Assembly: GCA_039820585.1 (NCBI GenBank)
Contig: JBCBPV010000028.1
Location: 1-42,981 of the forward strand
Source of the DNA: JBCBGF01 sp039820585
GTDB taxonomy: Bacteria > Pseudomonadota > Alphaproteobacteria > Rhodobacterales > Rhodobacteraceae
DNA: 42,981 nucleotides
Direction of reading: 5' to 3'
In this document: positions 32,386 through 40,951 of the stretch, piece by piece
Numbering within the stretch: position 1 is the first letter of the stretch
Layout: each line of letters starts with the position of its first letter
Translations under genes and position numbers: made by a program
The notes under the pieces: generated by a model
Seen by the model: only the letters and a program-made list of their open reading frames with translations
The model's database searches: none
What the model was told of the DNA's origin: nothing

Positions 32386-32403
32386 GCGCCCCGTTTGGGG
32401 CGC
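32386..32403 (+). terminator. Hairpin after the second binding-protein gene
   Basis: GCGCCCC (32386-32392) and GGGGCGC (32397-32403) form a 7-bp stem with a GTTT loop, 12 bases after the stop. TCCATCTTCC follows, a weak U-tract, so partial termination before the ATPase gene is likely. Confidence 0.6.
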
Positions 32404-32429
32404 TCCATCTTCCCCGTAGGAGCCCCGCC

Positions 32430-34172
32430 ATGACTAAGCCTGTTCTGTCCGTCCGCGACCTGCGCGTTGCCTTTGGTGCGGGCGAGACCCGTGTTGAGGC
32501 CGTCAAAGGCGTCTCGTTTGACCTCATGCCGGGGGAAACGCTGGCCATCGTGGGCGAAAGCGGATCGGGCAAATCTGTCTCTGCGCTGTCCACCATGGCG
32601 CTCATTCGTCAGGCCGGAGGTGAGATCGAGGGTGGCACAATCCTGCACGACGGCCGGATCGACATGGTGCAAGCGACCGAGGCCGAAGCCCGCAAGATCC
32701 GTGGCAATGAGATCGCGATGATCTTTCAAGAGCCGATGACCTCGCTCAACCCTGTCTTTTCGGTGGGAGAGCAACTGATCGAGCCTTTGGTGACGCATTT
32801 GGGGATGTCTAAAGTCGACGCCAAAGCTCGCGCACTATCCGCTATGGACGAAGTGCGCATTCCCGAACCCGAACGCCGGTTCAAACAGTTCCCGCATGAG
32901 CTGTCAGGCGGCATGCGTCAGCGCGTGATGATCGCCATGGCGTTGGTGTGCGAGCCGAAAATCCTGATCGCAGATGAGCCGACGACAGCCCTCGATGTCA
33001 CGATCCAGGCGCAGATCCTGTGGCTGATCAAAAAGCTCAAGGCCGATTACGGGACGGCGGTTTTGTTCATTACCCATGATCTGGGCGTTGTCGCACAGAT
33101 CGCCGATCGGGTGGCCGTGATGCAGACCGGAAACCTTGTCGAGATTGGCGATGTCGCCCGCATCTACAATGCACCCGAACACCCCTATACGCAAAAGCTG
33201 CTCTCCGCGGTTCCGGTTCTTGGCACAGCGCCTGCGAAACCGGTGCATGCTAGCGCGGATGTGCCGATGCTGGCGCTCGATGCACTGTCGGTGCGCTACC
33301 CAATCCGGTCAGGGCCGTTCCGACAAGTGCGCCATGAGGTGGTCGCGGTCGACAAGGTGTCGTTTGAGATCCCCAAGCGCACCACCCTCGGCCTTGTGGG
33401 CGAGTCTGGTTGCGGAAAATCGACGATTTCCCGCGCGATCATGGGGCTCGTCGCGCCCACATCCGGCGCCATTCGCGTGGCCGGCACAGATCTATCAGCG
33501 CTGACCGATACCGAGCGCTTCGCCTTCCAGCGCAAGACAGGGATCGTTTTTCAGGATCCCTTCGCCGCGCTGTCGCCCCGGCGAAAGGCTTTTGATCAGA
33601 TCGCGGAGCCTATGGTGATCCACTCCTGGGGAACTGAGGCGCAGATCCGCGACCGTGTTCGCTGGCTTCTGTCACGCGTTGGGCTGGGCGATGCGCATCT
33701 TGACCGCTACCCGCATGAGTTCTCAGGCGGTCAGCGCCAGCGCCTGTGTATCGCGCGCGCTTTGGCTTTGGAGCCCGAACTACTGATTGCCGATGAGCCG
33801 GTCTCGGCGCTTGATGTCTCGGTCCAAGCGCAGGTTCTAGAGCTTTTTGACGAGTTGCAGCGCGAACTTGGCCTGACCTATCTGTTCATCTCCCATGATC
33901 TGGCTATCGTGGAACAGGTGAGCGAGCGGGTCGCGGTGATGTTCATGGGCCGGCTTGTGGAATACGGGCCGTCGAAGAAGGTGCTTTCGGGGCCCGCCCA
34001 CGCCTATACCCGGAACCTTCTGGCCTCGATCCCGGTGCCCGATCCAGGCCTGCCGATGCAGACCCCAGAGCTTTACGACGAAGGTCGGAAATCACCCATG
34101 GCCCCTAAAGGCGCCGAGACAGAGCCGGTGCGGATGCGGGAGGTGGCGGCGGATCATCTTGTGGCGGCATAA
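32430..34172 (+). CDS. Importer A: fused double ABC ATPase (DppD-DppF type)
   Basis: Product of 580 aa joining both ATPase subunits in one chain. Domain 1 has Walker A GESGSGKS (43-50), signature LSGGMRQRV (from about 158) and Walker B ILIADEPTTALD. Domain 2 has Walker A GESGCGKST (about 325-333), signature FSGGQRQRL (about 431) and Walker B LLIADEPVSALD. Each half ends with the oligopeptide-type AEHPYT/HAYT-like tail (APEHPYTQKLL; GPAHAYTRNLL). ATG 32430 has AGGAG seven bases upstream; the longer frame to 32277 is read-through in the wrong context. Both sites look competent for ATP hydrolysis, so the protein can drive the two permeases alone. Confidence 0.94.
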   Translation: MTKPVLSVRDLRVAFGAGETRVEAVKGVSFDLMPGETLAIVGESGSGKSVSALSTMALIRQAGGEIEGGTILHDGRIDMVQATEAEARKIRGNEIAMIFQEPMTSLNPVFSVGEQLIEPLVTHLGMSKVDAKARALSAMDEVRIPEPERRFKQFPHELSGGMRQRVMIAMALVCEPKILIADEPTTALDVTIQAQILWLIKKLKADYGTAVLFITHDLGVVAQIADRVAVMQTGNLVEIGDVARIYNAPEHPYTQKLLSAVPVLGTAPAKPVHASADVPMLALDALSVRYPIRSGPFRQVRHEVVAVDKVSFEIPKRTTLGLVGESGCGKSTISRAIMGLVAPTSGAIRVAGTDLSALTDTERFAFQRKTGIVFQDPFAALSPRRKAFDQIAEPMVIHSWGTEAQIRDRVRWLLSRVGLGDAHLDRYPHEFSGGQRQRLCIARALALEPELLIADEPVSALDVSVQAQVLELFDELQRELGLTYLFISHDLAIVEQVSERVAVMFMGRLVEYGPSKKVLSGPAHAYTRNLLASIPVPDPGLPMQTPELYDEGRKSPMAPKGAETEPVRMREVAADHLVAA

Positions 34173-34213
34173 GCTTTTTTGCAGTCTTCCGGTAACGGGG
34201 CAGGGAGGCCGCC

Positions 34214-34906
34214 ATGACTGACGTTGCGAGTTGGGACACTGCCGCGGCACAATGGATCGCCTGGGTGCGCACCAAAAACCATGATCCGTTCTGGGCGTAT
34301 CAGAGTGCGTTCGAGGCATTCGTGGGCGCCGGGCCGGGGCAGGGGGTTGAGCTGGGTGCGGGTGAGGGGCGGATTTCGCGCGTCTTGGGGGCGCTTGGCT
34401 GGGAGATGACTGTCGTGGAACCCATCGTGCCTCTTCTGAGCGCGGCCGAGGCGGCGGAATCGGGCGCGCGCTATGTTAAAGCGCCTGGACATGATGTGCC
34501 GCTTGGCAGGGGCGCGTTCGATCTGGTGGTTCTCTACAACGTGTTGATGGATGTAGACGATTTGATGGGTACGGCGGGCGAGGCTGCGCGGCTGGTGTCG
34601 CCCGGTGGGCGGGTGATCGTGGGAATTGTGCATCCGATTCAGGATGTGCGGACGGGCGACGAACGTGCCACCTATTTCAAACCGCAGCATGTGGATGTGA
34701 CCCTGGAGGATAACGGATTGTCGATGCGGTTCTGCGGCTGGCGGCGCCCGCTTTCGGCATATGTTAATGCGCTGAGCGCGGCGGGTCTCGCCATGACCCA
34801 GATGGCAGAGCCTGCTCCCGACCCCGCCCACCCCGCAGCTGGACGGTTTCCCGCGGCGCAGACCACGCCGATGTTCTTGTGGATGGAGTTTGCAGCGCCC
34901 GGCTAA
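34214..34906 (+). CDS. Class I SAM-dependent methyltransferase
   Basis: Product of 230 aa. The S-adenosylmethionine-binding motif I is VELGAGEGR (45-53), followed by an acidic residue at the end of strand 2 (VVEP) and motif IV-like FDLVVLYNVLMDVDD. The fold is that of methyltransferase family 11/25. The substrate is unknown; modification of the imported compound or of a small metabolite is plausible from position. ATG 34214 has CAGGGAGG upstream, 42 bases after the ATPase stop, so it is the last gene of importer A's unit. It converges with the isomerase-like gene, leaving only 39 bases. Confidence 0.85.
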   Translation: MTDVASWDTAAAQWIAWVRTKNHDPFWAYQSAFEAFVGAGPGQGVELGAGEGRISRVLGALGWEMTVVEPIVPLLSAAEAAESGARYVKAPGHDVPLGRGAFDLVVLYNVLMDVDDLMGTAGEAARLVSPGGRVIVGIVHPIQDVRTGDERATYFKPQHVDVTLEDNGLSMRFCGWRRPLSAYVNALSAAGLAMTQMAEPAPDPAHPAAGRFPAAQTTPMFLWMEFAAPG

Positions 34907-34945
34907 TCGGCACACGCTCCGCAGACCAGCCACCTTTGCGCGAAG

Positions 34946-35758
34946 CTACTGTGCAAGCCCCCGTTCGGAGAGCCATTCTGCAGAGCGTTGGATTGCGGCC
35001 TTATCCTTGATTTCGATGATCAGGCGCGGTTTCGAGGTGAGCAGCCCCAATTCGGCAAAGATCGACACCCAGGGCAGGTTTCCATCGCCAATTGCCCAGT
35101 GACGGTCTGCGAAATGATCGGTGTCCTGCACGTGGACGTGGGCCAGCTGATCGCCCGCCGCACGGACATAGCGATCCACGGCGGGAGCATTGCCGATCCC
35201 GTGGGCGTAAGCCGCATGGCCAGTATCAATTGAGACCTTGAGCGCAGGTGAGCCAATCGCCTCGATCAGCCGCACGCGCGCCGCCGGGTCCCTGTCCTCG
35301 ATGTTTTCCACCACGATCTCTACGCCCATGCCTTCCGCGCGGGCCAGTGATGGTGCGAGGGTCTCATGCACCCGGTCGTGGAACTTCTCCCACCCATCCG
35401 GCTGATTGTCTAGATTCTCGTGGTACCAGGCCTTGACTGGGCTATGAACGACCATTTGCGTGGCCCCAAGCCATCCGCAAGCATCAAGGCCCTGGTCAAG
35501 CCGCCGTTGAACCACGGTGCGGATCTCCGCGTCTTCGGGATCGAGCGGGAAGCCGCGGAAAGGGCCGTGCATCCCGATCCGGCCTTTGAGCCCGTCGAGA
35601 TGGGGGCGGACATCGGCGGCCTTGGACTTGACGTCCACGCCCTCAACCTCGGCTCCGTGGAAGCCCTGAAGCTCCAGGTCGCGCGGTTTCTCGCGCAACC
35701 AGTTGTGGTGGGCGGGAAGCTCTTCGAGACGGAGCGCGGCGCCGAGGATGGGGAGCAT
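34946..35758 (-). CDS. Sugar phosphate isomerase/epimerase-like TIM barrel protein
   Basis: Product of 270 aa of the AP endonuclease family 2 (xylose isomerase-like TIM barrel). Metal-binding stretches are visible: GMHGPFRGFP, VVHSPVKAWYH, VVENIEDRDP (Glu), VSIDTGHAAYAHG (Asp, His), HVHVQDTDHFADRHWAIGDG and the final IIEIKD (Glu). Members isomerise or epimerise sugars and keto-acids, or cleave related compounds; the reaction here is unknown. ATG 35758 has AAGGA eight bases upstream. It is the last gene of importer B's unit, 15 bases after the DppC-type permease, and so is a candidate catabolic enzyme for that importer's substrate. Confidence 0.82.
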   Translation of the reverse strand: MLPILGAALRLEELPAHHNWLREKPRDLELQGFHGAEVEGVDVKSKAADVRPHLDGLKGRIGMHGPFRGFPLDPEDAEIRTVVQRRLDQGLDACGWLGATQMVVHSPVKAWYHENLDNQPDGWEKFHDRVHETLAPSLARAEGMGVEIVVENIEDRDPAARVRLIEAIGSPALKVSIDTGHAAYAHGIGNAPAVDRYVRAAGDQLAHVHVQDTDHFADRHWAIGDGNLPWVSIFAELGLLTSKPRLIIEIKDKAAIQRSAEWLSERGLAQ

Positions 35759-35773
35759 GCGTGGGGTCCTTCG

Positions 35774-36643
35774 TTAGGAGTCAATGTTTGGGTCGAGAGC
35801 GTCACGAAGCCAGTCGCCGACGAGGCTCATAGAGAGTGTGATGATGAAGATCGTTACTCCGGGGATCACGGCGATCCACCAGGCCAGCAACAGGTGGTCG
35901 CGGCCCGATCCCAGCATTTCACCAAGGCTGGTCAGCGGAGGTTGGATGCCGAGGCCGAGGAAGCTCAGCGCGGTTTCTAGGAGGATCGTCGAAGGGAAGT
36001 TTAACGTGACCTGAACGATAAGAATGTTGGCCACGTTAGGAAGAACGTGGCGGGCGTAGAGGCGCCAGGGCGTAGCGCCCAAAGCGCGCAAGGCCGAGAC
36101 GTATCCCTCTTGCTGCGCGGCAAGGACCGCGCCGCGAACGAGCCTCGCGTACGTCTCCCAACCGGCCAGCCCGACAAGGGCTACGAAGAGCCAGAAGGCA
36201 TTGCCGAAGAGTGCCAGAACGGCCAGCACGAGTATCTGAAACGGCACGGCGGCTTGGGCGTCGACGAGCGCCATGATCAGGCCGCCAACGTGCCCACGGG
36301 AATGGGCGGCGACGAAGCCCAGAAATGTTCCGAGGACAGCGCCAATCAAAGTGCCGAGGAGTGCGACGCTGAGGCTGATCTGGAGCCCGTTGAGCAATCG
36401 GCTGAGAATATCGCGCCCCAAAGCGTCGGTGCCCAGCGGATGGCTCCAATCGCCGCCCATCCAAACCGGCGGCGCGAAGCGGTTGCGTAAGGTTTGATCG
36501 GTGTAGTCGTAGGGCGCGAGAAGATCCGCAAAAAGGCCACAAAGGCTGAGGATCAAGAGGATGCCGAGCGCGACCGAAACCAGGAGAGAGGGTCGGTGGC
36601 TGGCAAAAAGGGTCCGCGGTTCGGTGTCAACGCTTGCGGTCAT
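35774..36643 (-). CDS. Importer B: DppC-type ABC permease
   Basis: Product of 289 aa. After a cytoplasmic lead the first membrane segment is VSVALGILLILSLCGLFADL; the DppC hallmark LGTDALGRDILSRLLNGLQ follows, and the ATPase loop is YVSALRALGATPWRLYARHV. The end GDWLRDALDPNIDS is typical. ATG 36643 is preferred because AAGGG lies nine bases upstream; ATG 36652 would leave no spacing. It overlaps the end of the DppB-type gene by 17 bases, indicating coupling. Confidence 0.92.
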   Translation of the reverse strand: MTASVDTEPRTLFASHRPSLLVSVALGILLILSLCGLFADLLAPYDYTDQTLRNRFAPPVWMGGDWSHPLGTDALGRDILSRLLNGLQISLSVALLGTLIGAVLGTFLGFVAAHSRGHVGGLIMALVDAQAAVPFQILVLAVLALFGNAFWLFVALVGLAGWETYARLVRGAVLAAQQEGYVSALRALGATPWRLYARHVLPNVANILIVQVTLNFPSTILLETALSFLGLGIQPPLTSLGEMLGSGRDHLLLAWWIAVIPGVTIFIITLSMSLVGDWLRDALDPNIDS

Positions 36644-37562
36644 CGGCGCCATCCCTTTGCCGCGGGTCGAGCCATGCGTAGACGAGATCGACGAGGAGGT
36701 TTGCGGTCACCATCGTGATCGTCACGATCACGATAATGGCCTGGACGATGGCAAGCTCCCGCGCCGTCACGGCATTCACCAGAAGGCGCCCGACGCCGGG
36801 CCAGGCAAAGACCGCCTCGACCACGACCGATCCGGCGATCATATCGCCCAGCCGAAACCCCAGAAGTGTCACGATCGGGATCGAAGCGTTGGGAACGGCG
36901 TGCCATAAGATACGGCGCGGACGGGTCAGGCCTTTGGACTGCGCCGTGCGCATATAGGGGCGGTTCATCACCTCTAGCATGGACGAGCGCGCAAACCGCG
37001 CGATGCTGCCCGCGCCCGCCGTTCCCAGCGTGATGACCGGCAGGACAAAATGCGCCCATGTGCCTGTCCCTGAACTGGGCAGCCACCGGAAGCTCATCGA
37101 GAAGATTAGGATCAGAACGATGCCGATAAAGAAGTTCGGAAGGGCAAAACCGAGCACCGCAAAGCTCATGGCGAACCGGTCGATAAGCGTGTTGCGGTAG
37201 AGGGCGGCCAGGATTCCAAGGGGTATGCCGAGAGCCAGGCTAAAGAGAAAGGCGGCGAAGCCTAGTTGGAGCGTTGCCGGTACACGCTCCAGCACGACCT
37301 CAAGCGCATCGCGCCCGTCGCGAAAGGACTGACCCCAATCGCCTTGTAAAAGGCCCCCGAAGTAGTTGATGTATTGCCGCCAGATGGGTTGGTCGAAGCC
37401 GTAAAGCGTTGTGTAGTAGTCGATGATCTCCGGCGGGGCGTCGTCGCCAAGCAGCGCCTCCAGCGGATCGCCGGAAAGCCTGAGGACAATAAAGACGAGC
37501 GTCAGGAGACCCCAAACCGTCAAAACGCCGCGCAGCACGCGAAGAGCAATGAGGCGCGACAT
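36627..37562 (-). CDS. Importer B: DppB-type ABC permease
   Basis: Product of 311 aa with about six membrane segments. The N-terminal segment (VLTVWGLLTLVFIVLRLSG) leads into a periplasmic loop with GFDQPIWRQYINYFGGLLQG, a DppB hallmark. The ATPase-contacting loop is MRTAQSKGLTRPRRILWHAV, which lacks the usual Ala-Arg start but keeps the Gly. It starts one base before the ATPase stop, sharing that base, and overlaps its permease partner downstream. Gene order S-S-ATPase-B-C differs from importer A. Confidence 0.92.
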   Translation of the reverse strand: MSRLIALRVLRGVLTVWGLLTLVFIVLRLSGDPLEALLGDDAPPEIIDYYTTLYGFDQPIWRQYINYFGGLLQGDWGQSFRDGRDALEVVLERVPATLQLGFAAFLFSLALGIPLGILAALYRNTLIDRFAMSFAVLGFALPNFFIGIVLILIFSMSFRWLPSSGTGTWAHFVLPVITLGTAGAGSIARFARSSMLEVMNRPYMRTAQSKGLTRPRRILWHAVPNASIPIVTLLGFRLGDMIAGSVVVEAVFAWPGVGRLLVNAVTARELAIVQAIIVIVTITMVTANLLVDLVYAWLDPRQRDGADDRKR

Positions 37563-39232
37563 TAGACGGCCTCAAGCCGTGCCACACCCCGTTCGCGGGG
37601 ATGCGTGATGGGCGCGGACGAGATCAGCAAACGCGTGTAGGGGTGGCGCGGGGCGGCAAAGACTGCGTCGGTTTCGCCTTCTTCGACAATCTTCCCGGCA
37701 TGAACCACCATGACGCGGTCCACGAGGGTGCGTACAAGCGACAGGTCATGCGACACGATCAGGAGGCTCATGTCGTTTTCGCGCTGGACGCGCGCCAGCA
37801 GCGCCACGATTTGCGCGCCGACGCTGACATCGAGCGCTGAAACGGGCTCGTCACAGACAAGAAAACGCGGCGCCAGAACCAGCGCCCGCGCGATCACCAC
37901 ACGTTGCTTTTGTCCGCCGCTGAGCGCGCCCGGGAACTTCTGATGAACCGAACCGTCGAGCCCAACCTGCTCTAGTGCGTAAACGGCACGCTGCCGCCGT
38001 CCCGAGATTGCACCGACATCAAAGATATCAAGTGGTTCCTTCACTTGATCTAGGACGCGGGTGCGCGGGTCAAGCGCACTATGGGGGTCTTGAAAGATCA
38101 CTTGGAATTCTTTGCGGAGCGCGCGCCAACGCGGGTCACCGCCGCCGGGCATGTCCCGTCCGTCAATCTTGATAGTCCCAGCGTCCGGCACTTCGAGCCC
38201 GAGAAGCAGACGCCCAATCGTGCTCTTGCCGGAGCCACTTTCGCCGATAAGGCCGACGATTTCGTTGTGGCCGATGTTGATGTCGACGCCGTCCACAGCC
38301 ACCATTTCGGATCGTGCCTCAAAAAGCCGACGGCGCGGGTTGGGGTAACGCCGGACAAGCCCGCGTGCCTCGATCAAGGGGTTGGTTCTTGCAACGACAG
38401 TTTCGCGCGTCCACCGGACTTGCCGTCGCGCAGCCAGCAGCCTCTGAGTGTACGGATGTTCTGGGGCGTCGAAGATCTGCTCGACCGGCCCAATCTCGAC
38501 AATCTGACCGCGGTGCATCACGGCGACCCGATCGGCCATTTCGGCGACAACGCCCATGTCGTGGCTGATCATGAGAAGGGTGATGTCGTGGCGCGTCCGG
38601 AGGTCACGGAGCAGATCCAGGATTTGCGCTTGTACTGTCACATCAAGCGCGGTGGTCGGTTCGTCCGCAATCAGAAGGGACGGCTGCGACGACAGCGCCA
38701 TGGCGATCATCACCCGCTGTGCCATGCCGCCCGAAAGCTGGTGAGGATAAGCCAATAGCCGCCGCTCGGGTTCTCTTATGCCGACTGAATTGAGGAGGTT
38801 GAGAGCCTCGGCGCGCGCCGCATGCGCAGAAATCTTACGGTGAATGCATATGGCCTCCACCAGCTGGACTTCGACGGTCTGCACCGGGTTCAACGCGGGA
38901 ACCGCTTCTTGGAAGATCATCGAGATGTCGCGCCCGCGGATCGCCGCGAATTCCCAATCGGAAAGACCAAGAAGTGGTCTTCCGTCGAGCGTGACGTCTC
39001 CCGTCGTGGTGACGCCCGGACTATGCAGATCAAGAATGCTGAGTGCGGTCAGGCTTTTGCCCGATGCCGTTTCGCCCACAAGGCATAGCGTCTCTCCTCG
39101 GGCGATGTCAAAGCTCACATTATCGACAGCCGCGATACGCCCTTTCGGAGAGGGCACAGTCACCGTCAGGCCGGAGACGCGTAAAAGGGGCGCGGACGCG
39201 CCCCTTTCAAGTGTATTCACGTCAGAAACCAC
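37562..39232 (-). CDS. Importer B: fused double ABC ATPase (DppD-DppF type)
   Basis: Product of about 556 aa. Domain 1 has Walker A GETASGKS (53-60, where GESGSGKS is usual), signature LSGGMAQRV and Walker B LLIADEPTTALD. Domain 2 has Walker A GESGSGKST, signature LSGGQKQRV and Walker B LVCDEPVSALD. Oligopeptide-type tails (APEHPYTQRLL, APRHPYTRLLI) are present. The start is uncertain: GTG 39232, one base after the binding-protein stop, or GTG 39220; neither has a strong ribosome-binding site. Any start after the hairpin at 39184-39207 would remove the first strand of the domain, so the hairpin lies inside the coding region. Translation may depend on coupling to the upstream gene. Confidence 0.92.
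   Translation of the reverse strand: MVSDVNTLERGASAPLLRVSGLTVTVPSPKGRIAAVDNVSFDIARGETLCLVGETASGKSLTALSILDLHSPGVTTTGDVTLDGRPLLGLSDWEFAAIRGRDISMIFQEAVPALNPVQTVEVQLVEAICIHRKISAHAARAEALNLLNSVGIREPERRLLAYPHQLSGGMAQRVMIAMALSSQPSLLIADEPTTALDVTVQAQILDLLRDLRTRHDITLLMISHDMGVVAEMADRVAVMHRGQIVEIGPVEQIFDAPEHPYTQRLLAARRQVRWTRETVVARTNPLIEARGLVRRYPNPRRRLFEARSEMVAVDGVDINIGHNEIVGLIGESGSGKSTIGRLLLGLEVPDAGTIKIDGRDMPGGGDPRWRALRKEFQVIFQDPHSALDPRTRVLDQVKEPLDIFDVGAISGRRQRAVYALEQVGLDGSVHQKFPGALSGGQKQRVVIARALVLAPRFLVCDEPVSALDVSVGAQIVALLARVQRENDMSLLIVSHDLSLVRTLVDRVMVVHAGKIVEEGETDAVFAAPRHPYTRLLISSAPITHPRERGVARLEAV
39177..39207 (-). terminator. Terminator-like hairpin inside the start of the importer B ATPase gene
   Basis: Arms AAAGGGGCGCG (39184-39194) and CGCGCCCCTTT (39197-39207) are exact reverse complements with two bases between. 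In the gene direction the stem ends in TTTTAC. It starts 26 bases after the binding-protein stop codon and lies within codons 9-17 of the ATPase frame. Confidence 0.6.
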
Positions 39233-40831
39233 TCAGTTGCCGACGGCCAGACGCAGGTTGTCGGGGCGGAAGTCCTCCCAGAATTGCGGCGTCGGCGTGT
39301 ACTCGATCCCGGCGCGCATCGCGTAGATGTCTGCAGGATGGTAGAGGAAGGTCGACGGGACCTCGGTCAGATAGATGTCCGCCGCTTCGGCAAAGGCTGC
39401 GCGGCGCGTGTCGAGGTCCACGGTCGTCTCAAGCGTGTTCATCAACTCGTTGAAACGATCGTTGGACCAGTACCCATAGCGCGTCTGGATCGCCGAGTCC
39501 GGCCCGTAGGAGACGGCCAACTGCCCAAGCGGATCCGGGAAACGCCAGGTGTTGGACCAAGTGTAGACCATGGCCTCCGGGGAGCGCATCTGTTTAAAGC
39601 CTTCCATCGGCTCAAGCTCGACAGTCACGCCGATATCGGTCCACATCTCCTGCAGGATCTGCACGGCCTCGTTGCCAAGCGTGTAGTAGAACGGGACGTA
39701 GCGGAGCACGATCGGATCGCCGTCATAACCCGCCTCGGCCAAAAGCGCTTTGGCTTTTTCCGGGTCATAGGCAAAGCCCGGGATGCCATCGTCGAACATC
39801 TCGTTAAAGGACGTGAGCTGTGGGCCTTGGGCGACGGTCGTCGTACCTGCCCAGATGGTGTCCACAAGCTCTTGACGGTTGATGCCGAGGCTGAGCGCCT
39901 GTCGGATCCGCCGGTCCTGGAGCATGGGATGGGCCGTGTTGAACGTCACAACATGGCTGTTCTCGCGCGAGACCGATTTGAACTGGATGTCGTCGTAGCG
40001 TTCCAACACGGGCAGCTGGTCCGGTGTCAGGTTGATGGCAATGTCGTACTCGCCTGAGACAAGACCTGCGATCCGAGTCGAGACCTCGGGCACTTCGACA
40101 AAGGTCACTGACGCCACGGCGGGCGGGCCCATAAAATAGTCGTCGTTCGAGACGAGGCGGATGAATTCGCCGGCCTTGACCTCTTCAAACTTGAAAGGTC
40201 CGGTCCCGACAGGGTTCCACATGAGCGCGTCGGTGGCTTCTTTCATCCATTCGCTGGCCGGGACGCCGTCCTTGGCAAAGGCCATATAGGCGGCCTTTTG
40301 GACAATGGGCGAGCCCTTGTTTGCCAGCCGGTGGATCATGATCGGGTCCGGCTTGGCCCAGGTCAGCTTGACCGCATGGGGGCCCATCGCCTCAACGCTT
40401 TCAAGCTGCCCGAGGGTGCTTATGACCGCCCTTACCGGGGCGCCTTCGCCGAAGACACGCTCGGGCCCGAAGGAGAAGACGACATCCTCTGAGGTGAACG
40501 GCGTGCCATCGTGCCAGGTGACGTCGTCGCGCAGTTCAAGAACCATCTCAGTCGGGCTGATCTGTTCCCACGAGGTCGCGAGGCCGGGCACCATCACGGC
40601 GCTGCCTGTCTCTGCCTGGGCTACGAAATCGCGGCGGATCAGCGTGTCGAAAACGGAATGCGTGGTGCGCAAGTCCACATTGCCCGACCGGATGCCCGGC
40701 TCGAGGCCTCGTGCGATTTTCGGAACCGCGACAATCAGGTCCGGACGGTCATCCGCCCAGACGGCGCCGCCCGGCAGCAAAATCGCCAGCGCCGAAATCG
40801 CTGCGACAAGCGTTCTTCGTGATAAAAGCAT
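39233..40831 (-). CDS. Importer B: second periplasmic substrate-binding protein (SBP_bac_5)
   Basis: Product of 532 aa. The signal peptide MLLSRRTLVAAISALAILLP has twin arginines (SRRTLV) and ends VWA before DD, so Tat export is possible. The mature part is a family 5 binding protein: LELRDDVTWHDGTPFTSEDV, WNPVGTGPFKFEEVKAG, and QTRYGYWSNDRFNELMNTL. It is a tandem paralogue of the gene upstream (shared FDTLIRRDFVAQAETG, LATSWEQISPTEMVL and EYTPTPQF-EDFRPDNL-type end) and more distantly resembles the importer A proteins, with which it shares VAV...LEPG...NV at the mature N-terminus. It lies directly before the ATPase gene. Confidence 0.9.
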   Translation of the reverse strand: MLLSRRTLVAAISALAILLPGGAVWADDRPDLIVAVPKIARGLEPGIRSGNVDLRTTHSVFDTLIRRDFVAQAETGSAVMVPGLATSWEQISPTEMVLELRDDVTWHDGTPFTSEDVVFSFGPERVFGEGAPVRAVISTLGQLESVEAMGPHAVKLTWAKPDPIMIHRLANKGSPIVQKAAYMAFAKDGVPASEWMKEATDALMWNPVGTGPFKFEEVKAGEFIRLVSNDDYFMGPPAVASVTFVEVPEVSTRIAGLVSGEYDIAINLTPDQLPVLERYDDIQFKSVSRENSHVVTFNTAHPMLQDRRIRQALSLGINRQELVDTIWAGTTTVAQGPQLTSFNEMFDDGIPGFAYDPEKAKALLAEAGYDGDPIVLRYVPFYYTLGNEAVQILQEMWTDIGVTVELEPMEGFKQMRSPEAMVYTWSNTWRFPDPLGQLAVSYGPDSAIQTRYGYWSNDRFNELMNTLETTVDLDTRRAAFAEAADIYLTEVPSTFLYHPADIYAMRAGIEYTPTPQFWEDFRPDNLRLAVGN

Positions 40832-40905
40832 CCGTCTTATCCTTGGCTAAGATGAGGTGAAAGTGATGGGTCTGCGGCCAGGTCATCCAGCCAAAGCGGT
40901 TTCCC

Positions 40906-40928
40906 GGAATTCCCTCAACGGGCATTCC
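40906..40928 (-). other. Imperfect hairpin between the importer B binding-protein genes
   Basis: GGAATTCCC (40906-40914) and GGGCATTCC (40920-40928) pair with one mismatch around a 5-base loop. It lies 23 bases after the end of the first binding-protein gene (- strand direction). It is weaker than the others and lacks a T-run. Confidence 0.4.
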
Positions 40929-40951
40929 TTGGGTTTCATGCAGCGCCACGG

